Source: Methylotuvimicrobium buryatense 5G (lineage in GTDB: Bacteria; Pseudomonadota; Gammaproteobacteria; Methylococcales; Methylomonadaceae). From it: a DNA stretch of 64,000 bases. Positions 1-8,968 of the stretch are shown piece after piece; the stretch's first letter is position 1, and every line of letters starts with the position of its first letter. The stretch spans positions 1,745,648-1,809,647 of the forward strand of contig NZ_KB455575.1 in assembly GCF_000341735.1 (NCBI RefSeq), read 5' to 3'. The notes beneath the pieces are model-generated. The model was not told the origin of the DNA. It made no database searches and saw only the letters and a list, made by a program, of their open reading frames with translations. A program made the translations under genes and the position numbers.

Positions 1-1256
1 CCCAGGCTATAGCCGCAACCTGACCTTACCGGTGACACGGACAATTGAGCATCGCCCGGATTGCTGCGCCGCGTGTAGGCAATCGTTTGCCGACAACACC
101 GACTACCGACCCTGGAACGCCCGGTTCGAACTGGAGCTTGAAATCGGCAACGCCGAATCGCCGAAATTACAAATCGAACATAGCCGACATGACTACTTCT
201 CGGCGACCTGTCCCTGCGGTCATCAAACCCGCGCCGAGCCCGGGCGAGGCGCCGACGAAGATGGCTGGAGCGTAGCCCTGAGCGAATGGCATCTGTGCGG
301 CCCTCGGTTGGTTAGCTTTTTGGTTTATCTCTCATTGTCCCTACGGGCATCGCGCAGCAGAATCCAAGCCTATTTGCGCGATTGGCTGGGAATCTACCTC
401 AGCACCAGCACCATCAATCAATGCATTCATGAAGCGGGACGTGCCGTTGCGCCGGTCGTCGACGAGCAGTTGATCGCGGAACTCAAGGCCGCCGGCCTCT
501 TACATATCGATGAAACACCCTGGAAAGAAGCCGGGCAGTTATTTTGGCTCTGGGTCTTTGTCAGCGCACAGACGGTGATTTATCAAGTGGGCAAACGCCA
601 TCGTCTCGTCGTGAACCAGCTCTTAGGGGAAGCGTTTTGCGGCTTACTGATGACCGACGGCTACAGCGTCTATCGCATCTTTCCTAGGCGCTTGCGCTGT
701 TGGGCGCACTTGGTGCGCAAGGCCCGAGCACTGTATCAGTGCCTGGATAGCGAAGGACAAGCTTTCGGCGAAGCCTTGTTATTGGCCATGATCCTGTTGA
801 TGCGCAACATCCACCGACTCCGCGAATCGCCGCCGGATGCCGAATCCTTATGGGCGCAGAATCAACAGTTGCTGACCTTGCTGCGCTCGCTCTGCGAGAC
901 GCACCGAGACATCGCGCATGTTGACAGCCGACAATTAGCCGGCGAATTTCTCAACGATTGGGAGGCCATCGTGCGCGTGGTCGAAACGCCGGCGCATCCA
1001 TTGACCAACAACGTGGCGGAACGCAGTTTGCGGCACTGGGTATTGCTGCGCAAAATCACCTTCGGTTCGCGGACGGCACAAGGCAGTCGCGTGGTTGCCT
1101 TGCTGGCGAGCGTGATTGATACCGCGCGTTTGAGAGACCTGAATCCTTGGGAGTTTATTGCTCAAACACTGGCCGAACGCCGTAAAAACCAACCCGTCCC
1201 TCGTTTGCCTATGCCGGTTTTGGCGTGATAGGAACAGGGGGGGGCTAAACGATTAC
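1..1256 (+). mobile_element. IS66-family element, right part
   Basis: The left end lies outside the window. The right end is placed at 1256 because the minus-strand sequence read inward from there begins GTAATCG, and IS66 elements characteristically begin with GTAA. The transposase stop is only 28 bp inside this end. The neighbouring PAPS-reductase-like gene reads across the junction and stops three codons after it, so the element seems to have inserted into that gene. IS66 elements usually duplicate 8 bp of target, so TTGTGACC (1257-1264) should recur at the unseen left end. A run of eight G lies at 1237-1244. Confidence 0.72.
2..1228 (+). CDS. IS66 family transposase (TnpC type), 5' end outside window
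   Basis: DDE transposase of the IS66 group, moving its element by cut-and-paste or copy-paste transposition. The first initiator-like codon is a GTG at 32, but the frame stays open to the window edge and the residues before it (PGYSRNLTLP) match the linker that precedes the zinc-finger in this family, so the true start is upstream. The finger is visible as CCAAC near the start and CPCG about 50 residues on. Candidate acidic catalytic residues are the D in HIDETPW, the D in MTDGYSVY and the E in NNVAERSLR. The C-terminus looks complete, with the usual NPWEF segment. It is partial only because of the window border. Confidence 0.85.
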   Translation, partial: PGYSRNLTLPVTRTIEHRPDCCAACRQSFADNTDYRPWNARFELELEIGNAESPKLQIEHSRHDYFSATCPCGHQTRAEPGRGADEDGWSVALSEWHLCGPRLVSFLVYLSLSLRASRSRIQAYLRDWLGIYLSTSTINQCIHEAGRAVAPVVDEQLIAELKAAGLLHIDETPWKEAGQLFWLWVFVSAQTVIYQVGKRHRLVVNQLLGEAFCGLLMTDGYSVYRIFPRRLRCWAHLVRKARALYQCLDSEGQAFGEALLLAMILLMRNIHRLRESPPDAESLWAQNQQLLTLLRSLCETHRDIAHVDSRQLAGEFLNDWEAIVRVVETPAHPLTNNVAERSLRHWVLLRKITFGSRTAQGSRVVALLASVIDTARLRDLNPWEFIAQTLAERRKNQPVPRLPMPVLA

Positions 1257-1895
1257 TTGTGACCAGGTATATCTTTTTCCCGATTTCTCATCGTACTTTT
1301 CATATTTTTTAGCATCTTCAAATAAGTCAGGATGGTTTTCGTATAATCCTATCCATTCTATTTTTCGCTGATAAAAACAAAAATGACAACCTGATCGGCT
1401 ACGCCATTCATAATATTTAGGTAGTCCTAAACCAGAATCTTCAAGTAACTTAATAATATCGCTTTTTACTAAACCATCTTCCTTGAATGGAAATACTGCT
1501 TTGATATTTGGTTTTGAAGAAATATAACCTTCCCTTTGCGGTTCGTCTGCTCTAATACCTACATAACTAATAACCTCATCATCACCAACAAATTCTTCGA
1601 AAGGTTTGAGTTTTAAATTGATAGTACACCACCTCTGCTGCGCAGATGGTAAAAAGTTATTATGTAACTTAAGGTAATAATCAAACTGCCTGCCACCATT
1701 TAACCTTACGATTTCCTTTCCTAAATAATCTTCCATTAAATCAACAAACTCTAAAGTCTCGGGAAGCTCTGCGCCTGTATCGGTAAAGTAATACTCCATC
1801 TCCGGTACCTTATCACGCATATAAATCGCAAGCGCCGCGCTATCCTTGCCGCCGGATAAGCCTAATAAATGCCTGACTGGTTTTTGATCGCTCAT
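1245..1895 (-). CDS. PAPS-reductase-like ATP pyrophosphatase, SspD/DndC-like, probably 3'-truncated by IS66
   Basis: A 216-residue member of the adenine-nucleotide alpha-hydrolase / PAPS reductase family. The PP-loop SGGKDSAAL is at residues 14-22. Cysteines in RWCTINLK and GCHFCF could bind metal or carry sulfur. In Dnd and Ssp DNA phosphorothioation such a protein activates the backbone for sulfur insertion. This role is inferred, helped by the co-directional DUF4007 and ATPase genes 3.7 kb upstream. The last three residues (VIV) and the stop are read from the IS66 terminus, so the native C-terminus after YTWSQ is probably missing. Other PAPS-reductase families, including those of phages or BREX type 4, remain possible. 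Confidence 0.75.
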   Translation of the reverse strand: MSDQKPVRHLLGLSGGKDSAALAIYMRDKVPEMEYYFTDTGAELPETLEFVDLMEDYLGKEIVRLNGGRQFDYYLKLHNNFLPSAQQRWCTINLKLKPFEEFVGDDEVISYVGIRADEPQREGYISSKPNIKAVFPFKEDGLVKSDIIKLLEDSGLGLPKYYEWRSRSGCHFCFYQRKIEWIGLYENHPDLFEDAKKYEKYDEKSGKRYTWSQVIV

Positions 1896-2104
1896 GATTA
1901 CATCTTCCTAACATTAAATATTTATAATTGGCGTCAATCTTGATTGCTAATCATACATCAATAACTAGGCTTCAAGTTCTGTTTTTCGCTGTTTTCTAAA
2001 CGCCGATTTGGAAACCTCTTCACGCAAGCCCTTGCTTGCCGGTTCGTGAAGCTGGAGCTTCTCATACTGCATTCCCAAGCAAAGAGCTTTGGAATGAGTG
2101 AAGA

Positions 2105-2247
2105 CGTAAGTATTCAGACCCCGTTGGCAAATTACCGCAATCCAGGCGTATTGTTGGCCTCCCCTTTGAAAAAGGGGATTGAGGGGGCTTTATTTAAAAA
2201 ATCTCCCCTAGCCCCTCTTTTTCAAAGAGGGGGACTGAATACTTACG
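2105..2247. repeat. small inverted-repeat element (CGTAAGTATTCAG ends)
   Basis: Ends CGTAAGTATTCAG (2105-2117) and CTGAATACTTACG (2235-2247) are exact inverted repeats, flanked on both sides by TGAAGA, a possible 6-bp target duplication. The interior is a large hairpin of CCCCTTTGAAAAAGGGG type. End fragments of the same family occur near 5024-5042 (ACTATTCAGTCCCC) and 46264-46284 (GGGGACTGAATATTTACG). An ORF that covers this region is only the element's interior. The rest of 1896-2338 shows no gene. Confidence 0.65.
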
Positions 2248-2338
2248 TGAAGACTAATCCAATATTCAGTATTAACTATTGTCGATGGGTAATTGTATTT
2301 TGATAGCCTTCTCTATCAATTATTGCTTCGAATAACCG

Positions 2339-2806
2339 CTACGCTTTATTGAGGTACGGCGCAACAAATACTTTCACGCTTTCGAGAACCTCAAGCAGCC
2401 GTTGCGCTAATTCGAATGCCTTATTCAATGTTATCGCTTGCAACTCGGGATCCTCCGGTTAGTCTTGCGAAAAAGAGTTTCTGACTTCTCGCATAAGCAG
2501 CCAATCGTCCGCCGAATCGATTACACCGATTTTTTCCAAGTGATAGAGCTTATCGATGAATGCTTTTAATTCGCCGGGCTCTTTAGTCAATTCCAATACT
2601 GCCGGAAATAACTGCGCCCCCATCAGATCTTGTAGCTTTGAAAAACGCGTCGAAAACTGATCAAGTATTGCAAGTTCTACATTGCTTAATCGCGATAACG
2701 CATCTGCTGCAAATGGCGAATGCGGCTGTAATTCTGTCATAGCCCAACGGAGCCGTTCGGCATGACGGTCACATATTTTCAATACGCCTTCGATTTGCTC
2801 TTTCAT
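2339..2806 (-). pseudogene. HEPN-like partner of MNT nucleotidyltransferase, nonsense mutation
   Basis: Helical protein of the HEPN / HepT-like type that pairs with minimal nucleotidyltransferases in toxin-antitoxin modules. The frame opens at 2806 and stops at a TAA (2459-2461) after RNSFSQD. The same frame continues for 39 codons (PEDPELQAITLNKAF onward) to a TAG at 2339-2341, giving the family's usual length of about 155. The stop sits where relatives have Tyr in a HDYPDDPEL-type motif. The HEPN RNxxxH signature reads RNSFSQ here, so the catalytic His is also lost. The start overlaps the end of the upstream MNT frame. Dead or catalytically inactive toxin; fairly sure of the lesion, less of the family name. 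Confidence 0.7.
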
Positions 2807-3113
2807 TGCAATCGCACCCCAGTCTGTTTAGCTATCCGATAGATCGGCAAATCGACTGACGTAGCGGCTCTGTGCAAAACGATATCGATTTTTTGATCGC
2901 CGATTTTTTTTTGTGGAGTTCGCGTAAAAACTGTAATTTGGCCGTTATCAATTCCTCGGCATTTTGTGTTGGTGTTTCGATATACAAATCAATATCGCCG
3001 CCTTTGCGTGTATCGTCAACTCTCGATCCGAATAACCAAACCTGCACTTCCTTGCCGAAGTAGCGTAACGCACTTTCACAGATGGCTTGCTTTTGCATGG
3101 GGCTTAGACGCAT
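2803..3113 (-). pseudogene. MNT-type nucleotidyltransferase, frameshifted in an A9 tract
   Basis: Minimal nucleotidyltransferase domain protein, usually the antitoxin that AMPylates a HEPN toxin. Visible: WLFGSRVDD and GGDIDLYIE, the GSx10DxD active-site pattern. Start chosen at 3113 (MRLSPMQKQAI), since relatives begin there; the frame is open to 3140. After LRELHKKK the frame runs into non-homologous residues and stops at 2832. Shifting one base at the nine-A run (plus strand T9 at 2904-2912) restores GDQKIDIVLHRAATS and LPIYRIAKQTGV, ending at a TGA that overlaps the next gene's ATG (ATGA, 2803-2806). That overlap is strong support for a single-base loss. Slippage during expression could also bridge it. 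Confidence 0.75.
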
Positions 3114-3194
3114 GATTCGTCCACGTTTCTGATTGGGCACATCTGCCTGATTTGCCGCGGCATTGGGATTGCCATGCGCCCAGAAGGCAGCATC

Positions 3195-4121
3195 TCACCC
3201 GCCGTGCTCATCCAGCCATGTTTGTAGATCGCTCAATTCTCTGAAATCCAACAACGCATCGGCCAAGTCTTCCAGAGCTTCGAGTGAGAGTGCGGGTAAT
3301 CTTGACAGCAGTTGTTCGAGCGTTGGTTGTAGCCCGAGTTTTCGGCGCAATTGACGGTTTATTAGCGCCATGCATTCGCTTTTACGACCTTCTTCGCGAC
3401 CTTCTTCGCGGCCTTCTTCGCGACCTTCTTGTCTCAGTAATTGTGCTATACCCATGGTTTCACCTGCTTCTGATAGATAACGCTCACAATAGTTTTGTGT
3501 TTCTTGCTCGGTAAGATCCGCATAGTAATCAATAAATTCCACATATTTCAATTGCTTTTCCGGATTGCGTTCCAACGTCGCCAAGCCTATTTGCGCATCG
3601 GAATAGATGTCCAGTTTGTCCTCCGGCGCATACTGCATATTCGGCAGATTCAGCCGAGCCACGATGTTATCGCTCTGACGATAGTGTTCCGCCGGCAGGC
3701 GCTTTAGTTCGCACGCTAAATAAAGAAACTGCAAATAGCAGTATCGTTCACCGCCCAATTTCAATTCCTGTGGACGTCTGCCTTCGTTCAGAAATATGAC
3801 AACCGGGACAATTCGATCGGTATCCATCAGTTCTGACAAATCCAAACAATAATGCGCCAGTCGGTGTATCGAAAAACGGCGCTGTTCGGTTTCTTCTTCG
3901 AGCACGAATAAAATTGCTTCTTTTCTGCCATCCGGCCATTCCACCAACAATGGCACGTCCAATTCACGAAAGCGGTCTCCTAGGCGATTTTTCAACTGTT
4001 CTTGACGAATTGGAATGATACGCGCTTGTGCGAAGTCAGCTGTCGCTTCTTCAGCCGCGAAAAACTCCAGCGCTTGAAGCGGATAATCTAAAATCAGGTT
4101 TTTGAAGTTTTGATCATGCAT
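3195..4121 (-). CDS. Rpn/PD-(D/E)XK nuclease-like protein with DUF4351
   Basis: A 308-residue protein of the Rpn / transposase-like PD-(D/E)XK group. Some members are DNA nucleases that promote recombination or act in phage defence; no role is shown here. The N-terminal part has the core pattern DVPLLVEWPDGRKEAILFVLEEE (split here across residues 55-77), where VEW and EEE are plausible catalytic acids. A (GREE)n stretch near residue 232 forms a charged low-complexity linker. The C-terminal 60 residues (RQLRRKLGLQPTLEQ, LSLEALEDLADALLDF) fit DUF4351. Its neighbours are toxin-antitoxin genes and repeats. The gene is intact. Confidence 0.75.
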   Translation of the reverse strand: MHDQNFKNLILDYPLQALEFFAAEEATADFAQARIIPIRQEQLKNRLGDRFRELDVPLLVEWPDGRKEAILFVLEEETEQRRFSIHRLAHYCLDLSELMDTDRIVPVVIFLNEGRRPQELKLGGERYCYLQFLYLACELKRLPAEHYRQSDNIVARLNLPNMQYAPEDKLDIYSDAQIGLATLERNPEKQLKYVEFIDYYADLTEQETQNYCERYLSEAGETMGIAQLLRQEGREEGREEGREEGRKSECMALINRQLRRKLGLQPTLEQLLSRLPALSLEALEDLADALLDFRELSDLQTWLDEHGG

Positions 4122-4316
4122 GAAAATTCATTACCTTTATTTCTTTCAATTAACACGAGTAACGGCTATATCAATTCCTTCATGAACCTCCCGAGAATAG
4201 CCTGTTTTAGCGCTTTGTTTCCTTGATCTAGCCGGGGGCGATAGCCGTAACCCGATCATCAATTGGGTACCCTGCCGGGTTACGCTCAAGCTAACCCGAC
4301 CTACATTACTACTTTC

Positions 4317-4559
4317 TTATTCAAATAAACGACTTAATAGTTCGTCTCGGGTTAGATTAAAATGCGATGCAACATCGTTCAATATGGCTGATAACACACC
4401 CGTTCTCAGCGGATTATGTGCTGGGATTGTTATGTGATGTTCGCCTTTTTCTAATGTCGTTAACCGCATGTGGCTACCTGTTTGCCGCGTTATTTGGTAG
4501 CCTAGAACCGCTAATTTTTTAGCGAGTAATATTCCTGTTAGATCTCGCGGCAACTTCAT
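4317..4559 (-). CDS. hicA: HicA-family toxin (mRNA interferase)
   Basis: An 80-residue HicA with the dsRBD-like fold. The conserved core is KLAVLGYQITRQTGSHMRLT, in which the His of GSHMRL is the expected catalytic residue, followed by ITIPAHNPLRTGVLSAIL. It cleaves mRNA when freed from its antitoxin. It overlaps the upstream hicB by 4 bp (4556-4559). HicB first, HicA second is the less common order but well known. Full length and apparently intact. Confidence 0.85.
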   Translation of the reverse strand: MKLPRDLTGILLAKKLAVLGYQITRQTGSHMRLTTLEKGEHHITIPAHNPLRTGVLSAILNDVASHFNLTRDELLSRLFE

Positions 4560-4762
4560 GCTGCAATCACTTCGTCACGGACAAAATGCAAACGAATAAT
4601 GCTCGGCTTGTCTTCCGACTCGAAGTGGCAGGCGACCGCATCTCGAACATTAGCATGCAGTTGTTCTATATCATCCGCCTCGGTATATATTGAACAGCCA
4701 AGCGCTTTAGCGATAAAACCGCCCTCCGCGGCTTCTTCTACAACAAAAATTATTTCGTTCAT
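4556..4762 (-). CDS. hicB: HicB-like antitoxin (short form)
   Basis: A 68-residue protein with the RNase-H-like HicB fold (EIIFVVEEAAEGGFIAKALG, then DIEQLHANVRDAVACHF). It lacks the C-terminal DNA-binding extension of longer HicB proteins. It should neutralise the HicA encoded by the overlapping downstream gene, and the pair is probably one transcript. Assignment rests on both fold pattern and neighbour. Confidence 0.8.
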   Translation of the reverse strand: MNEIIFVVEEAAEGGFIAKALGCSIYTEADDIEQLHANVRDAVACHFESEDKPSIIRLHFVRDEVIAA

Positions 4763-4888
4763 TTGCGCATTATCTCAGTTGTTTTTAATAATAATCCTAG
4801 AAAGAGCAGTTGGCATGTGTTGTAGACCGTTCGTGCTGAGCCAAGTCGAAGCATGAAGGGTCTACAACACTTTCACCGGCCTGGTGAA

Positions 4889-4967
4889 GCCTCAAACTAC
4901 CGTTCACCCTTCGACAGGGCTCTCCTGAGCGCAGTCGAAGGGCTCAGGGCGAACGGTAGTTTGAGGC
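4889..4967. repeat. inverted-repeat hairpin with TTCGAC/GTCGAA core
   Basis: Arms GCCTCAAACTACCGTTC (4889-4905) and GAACGGTAGTTTGAGGC (4951-4967) are perfect inverted repeats. The core carries TTCGACAGGGCTC and GTCGAAGGGCTCAGGG, resembling the core of the element at 36445-36580. A further partial core lies at 4828-4862. No gene is visible in 4763-5572, which is filled by this hairpin and the nested repeats listed next. Confidence 0.65.
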
Positions 4968-5046
4968 TCTCAGCTGCTCTTTTTAGGATAATCGTTTCAC
5001 GATCATAACCCGAATATCTATAGAGTAACTATTCAGTCCCCGGCAA

Positions 5047-5534
5047 TTATCGTTCCCACGCTCTACACCACTGCCATTAAGTTAAGCCGTCACAGAGATA
5101 AGTAATGCTTGCATTCAGGCTCTAATGTGCCTCAAAAGCTTGCCATCCATGGCACTGGATTCCTCCACAAATCCGTACGGAACGGATTTGAATTTACCCG
5201 AAGGGCTCCGGGCAGGATAGCCCGGAGTGAATCCATGACGGAATGACGGGTTTCCCTTAACTTAATGGCAGTGACGCTCTCCCGCTCATCGTTATACATA
5301 AGTCAAAAATTTCTCTTTTGCAATCTTAGCCAATGAGAGCTCGATACCTTTATTGTCATTTAACACACTCGGCTATCCTTCACCTAGCGCTAGGCGATCC
5401 GCGTAGGGTACGCTGTGCGTACCATGGTAACCCCGCAATGTTCATGTGCCAACCGAACCGTCAGGGCACGGCTTTGGTACGCGCAGCGTACCCTACAATT
5501 TATGTATAACGATGAGAGCTCTGCGTAGGAACGA
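5047..5534. repeat. nested repeat cluster (three layers)
   Basis: Outer ends ATCGTTCCCACGC (from 5048) and GCGTAGGAACGAT (to about 5533) are imperfect inverted repeats. Inside are two further elements side by side. One (5068-5274) has ends CACTGCCATTAAGTTAAG and CTTAACTTAATGGCAGTG. The second (5285-5516) has perfect 17-bp inverted ends CTCATCGTTATACATAA and TTATGTATAACGATGAG. The first is flanked by CGCTCTACA and CGCTCTCCC, a decayed 9-bp duplication. Relatives of the first lie at 36445-36580, 30600-30922 and 56128-56204. Relatives of the second lie at about 36696-36977 and 53461-53710. Confidence 0.6.
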
Positions 5535-5572
5535 TAGTGGGATACGAATAATTACTCGATCGACACCCTTAT

Positions 5573-8500
5573 TCAAGATGACCACTCCTTTATCAATCGC
5601 GCAAGAATAGCCTGTTTCAATGCCTGGCTTCCTTGATCCAGCTTCAGTTCCGCTATTTTGGCGTCGGCCTGTTCTTTTAATTCTTCGGTCAAATAGGCCA
5701 CTTGTTTGTATTCGCCATTTTCGCTCACGATGCGGATCAACGTCGCTTCACTGCCGGCTTCTGCTTTTTGTTGCTCGGCGTGGACGATCGCAAGCTCTTT
5801 CAGTCTTCCGCTTAATTCGATTAAACGATAAGCGGCTTCGGTGGTGTTGTTTGGCTTCCATTTATCGGGCGGCGCTTTGCCTAAAAATGCGGCGACCGAT
5901 TCCAACCAAGCCGTATCGGTGTCTTTGTCGTTCTGCAATCGGATAATGAATGCCTTCAAGCCTACGCCATCGATTGTATAGTTTTCCAGGCCGGAATAGC
6001 GTTGTTTCAACGTTTGCCTCAGACTTTTTAGATCGACATTTTCGTTCATGTCGAACGCCTGGCTAAGTTGCTGTTGAAATTGCACCAATAAATTTTGATA
6101 GGCTTTGTTCAGGATATTCAGGCTTTCAACCAGAACATTTAAAAAGTCGTTCGGATTGCTATCGTTAAAGTGTGTTTCGTCGGTATATGCATGGAAACCG
6201 CAGGCTTCCGGCAACTCTTTAAATAAGAGTTGCATTGGGCTTTGAGTGTTCTGGAATGCATCGCGCACGGCCTGAGCTTTTTGATCCAAATTTCGGCTCG
6301 CTAAGGTATAAGGCGGCAATTGATGAATGAATTTGGCCAAGGGTTTGACGATGTCTAACAGTGTGCTGTTTTCCGGCGATTTTCCGACCAATTTTTCTAA
6401 ATATTGATTAAAGAGATCGGCTCTAATACCACTAAAATCAAAGGCTTCAATGGAAAATAATTCAGGCCGCTTTAATAAAATTTCAAAATATTCTTGTGAC
6501 ACATGCGGACAAAACACACCGCTTTCGTATAAAGCTAAGGAGCGTTGTTTTGAGAGGTAATAGGCGATAAAAAGCAGCGGCACAACACCTTGTTTAATAC
6601 CGTACGGCGGCTTGCTCAACAATTTATAAAGCGCCGTCAACGGTTGCGGACGGCCGTCGGATTTTAAATAGTTATCAATGCCTTGCCATACACGAAACAA
6701 TTGATAGGCATTATCGGGCGACGGTTCGACAATCTGCCAAAAGCCATTGCGATTGACATGAATGCCGGTTTCTTTAAAAACCGCTCGGTATATGGATTTT
6801 TCGGGGGGATATTTGGTCGAGTCAAACCCTAAGTCTTCTAGGTGCGCATGGTTTAATAAGGCCGCTACTAATTTATTTCTTGCCGAGCTTGCTTGCGCCG
6901 AGATTTTGTTACGGTTGACTAATTCATTTTTGATAATCGGCGTTTTGGCGTAAACAGTCTGCAAAATTGTAGACAATTGATGTTGCAATGTCTTTTTGTT
7001 CGCTATGTTTAGCGTATCGGCTCGCCAAATCCACAGATTTTGTTCCGGTTGTTCCAGTATTTGATTTAACAGAAACGCTTCCGTTTGCCGTGCAGCGTTC
7101 AATCTGTCTTTCAATTCCCTCCCCGCAACGGGGTCCGATTTTATCTCCGGACTTTCGGTTTGAATTCTTTCCAAGGCCAATACTTCAACTATCGCGTTGT
7201 ACAGTTGAGTTACATTGTTACACAAGGCAAATAATGTCAGTTCGTTTGCTTCTTTCGTGATGTTGTAAAAAGCATTGAGTGCGTCCGAATCCTCCGCCAA
7301 AAAGAAAATTATGCGCGGCGAATCGTTTTGCTTAATCTGCTTTAAGCTCTGTTGAGACGAGGCATATATTGGCTGAAAGTAGCGCAATGTCCCGGTTGCA
7401 ATGGAATATCTTCTGGCTACGATCGGCAGTAGCGTTTTACGCTTGTTTAATACGTCGGACAAATCGATTCGGCCTAGCTGCTGAGTAACTTCATTGACTT
7501 GCGCTTCTAGGTCAAAATCACTGCCTTCCCAGATTCGATACTCGGCGCTGAATTTACGATAGGTGATAATCGATTTAGTTTGCAATGACTCAAGGTCTAC
7601 AATGACCTGGTCGGTATCTGGGAAGCATTGTTGCAACAATGGGTAACTTGCTTTTAATCCGCCGTGGGCGCCCATGATATTGAATAAGCCGATGGTCTTT
7701 AGCAGTTTGATTTCACTATCTTTAGCATCCCCTAAGCGCTCGATCGCAATCAAAACTTCTGTCCAACGTCGATGCGTCGCATGGTCGGAGGTCATGGACG
7801 GTTGATTTAGAATAAAGTATTCAAATATTTCCCAAGGCGGCACCCAATCGCCGACATTATGCAGGCGTTTTAGTCCATCTTGAAATCCGTAATGCTCTTG
7901 GCTGCCTAAATAGCTGAATAAGGTGCGCTCATTCTGCGCCACTTTTTGACATAACACCGGTAAAATCAACGCGGCAATGGGATGTAACGGGTAACATTTT
8001 GCTAGTATGTCTTCGGCAATTGCGGCTGATACCGAGACCGGTAGGGCATTTTGTTTAGCAAGTACCGAAATGATTGTTTGGGTCTGTTGTCGTATCGCTA
8101 TACGCTGAGATTCTGTTAAGTTCGATTTAAAAGCGGCGGCAACGACACGTAATGTTTGTTCGGCTGATTCCAGGAAAGGTATGCTTTCAAAACGCCCCTG
8201 TACTTTTACCCATTCGTTAAGCAGCGTTTCTCCGAGGCCTTTTGAATATTGTTCAAAAGCCTGATGCATAAGGACGACGAGTAACACATTGGCTTCTCCG
8301 CCTTTATAAGCATATTCGGCTAATGCCTGTAACAAATAAATATCGTTAGCACCCTGATGTCGTGCTTCGTACTCAAGAAACTTACCTAATTCGTCAATAA
8401 CAATGAGAACGCCTCTGCCTCGCGCGTGAAGAACGGCTTGTTTCAATCGATGCAGTAAAGCGAGTATTTCGCTAACCGTTGCGCCTTCCTGTGCCGCGGC

Positions 8501-8968
8501 TGCAAGTTCTTTTATGATGCTTGGTTTTTTGCCTTGTTTTTCTTGCCAAAAGCTTTCCGCCGCCCAATGCATCGCTTTCAGCAATCGCCTACTCAACGAT
8601 TCGGAACTACCTGTTAATATCACAGTGCAATAAGCATTGGATTCTTGCGTATGGGCAATATATTTTTGCGCCAACGCAGGATTGTGTTTTGTTAACAAGC
8701 CTTCTGCCGTAACGCTTGTCATGTAGTTTGGGTGTTCTAGTAAATGTGTCAGGAAAATGGCAAATGACGATTTTCCGGAGCCATAAGGCCCCACTAATGA
8801 CCATGCTCTTGGCATGGATTGGTCATTAAACGTCGAGGCAATTTTGTTCAACACCAGCATCGCTTTTGATGTTGGAATGTAGGCGTTTAAAATTGGACTT
8901 GAATCGATGTCTCTTTCGAGATTGATGGATCGAGTATAGTGCGTATCGACTTGTACGAATGCTTCCAT
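5573..8968 (-). CDS. large P-loop ATPase, SspC-like
   Basis: A 1131-residue cytoplasmic ATPase. Walker A is GPYGSGKSSF near residue 60. Walker B is VLIVIDELGKFLEYE near residue 190, a DELGK form also seen in BrxC-type defence ATPases. The remainder is helical with no other domain I can name. It overlaps the upstream DUF4007 gene by one base (TAATG), so the two are translationally coupled. With the DUF4007 gene upstream and a PAPS-reductase-like gene downstream, it fits the ATPase subunit of an Ssp-type DNA phosphorothioation set. That assignment comes from gene context and memory of the system, not from alignment. A BREX-like ATPase is the main alternative. Confidence 0.65.
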   Translation of the reverse strand: MEAFVQVDTHYTRSINLERDIDSSPILNAYIPTSKAMLVLNKIASTFNDQSMPRAWSLVGPYGSGKSSFAIFLTHLLEHPNYMTSVTAEGLLTKHNPALAQKYIAHTQESNAYCTVILTGSSESLSRRLLKAMHWAAESFWQEKQGKKPSIIKELAAAAQEGATVSEILALLHRLKQAVLHARGRGVLIVIDELGKFLEYEARHQGANDIYLLQALAEYAYKGGEANVLLVVLMHQAFEQYSKGLGETLLNEWVKVQGRFESIPFLESAEQTLRVVAAAFKSNLTESQRIAIRQQTQTIISVLAKQNALPVSVSAAIAEDILAKCYPLHPIAALILPVLCQKVAQNERTLFSYLGSQEHYGFQDGLKRLHNVGDWVPPWEIFEYFILNQPSMTSDHATHRRWTEVLIAIERLGDAKDSEIKLLKTIGLFNIMGAHGGLKASYPLLQQCFPDTDQVIVDLESLQTKSIITYRKFSAEYRIWEGSDFDLEAQVNEVTQQLGRIDLSDVLNKRKTLLPIVARRYSIATGTLRYFQPIYASSQQSLKQIKQNDSPRIIFFLAEDSDALNAFYNITKEANELTLFALCNNVTQLYNAIVEVLALERIQTESPEIKSDPVAGRELKDRLNAARQTEAFLLNQILEQPEQNLWIWRADTLNIANKKTLQHQLSTILQTVYAKTPIIKNELVNRNKISAQASSARNKLVAALLNHAHLEDLGFDSTKYPPEKSIYRAVFKETGIHVNRNGFWQIVEPSPDNAYQLFRVWQGIDNYLKSDGRPQPLTALYKLLSKPPYGIKQGVVPLLFIAYYLSKQRSLALYESGVFCPHVSQEYFEILLKRPELFSIEAFDFSGIRADLFNQYLEKLVGKSPENSTLLDIVKPLAKFIHQLPPYTLASRNLDQKAQAVRDAFQNTQSPMQLLFKELPEACGFHAYTDETHFNDSNPNDFLNVLVESLNILNKAYQNLLVQFQQQLSQAFDMNENVDLKSLRQTLKQRYSGLENYTIDGVGLKAFIIRLQNDKDTDTAWLESVAAFLGKAPPDKWKPNNTTEAAYRLIELSGRLKELAIVHAEQQKAEAGSEATLIRIVSENGEYKQVAYLTEELKEQADAKIAELKLDQGSQALKQAILARLIKEWSS

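Noticed and set aside
2046..2303. 85-codon ORF in the first intergenic gap
   Set aside because: It spans a small inverted-repeat element and has no protein character.
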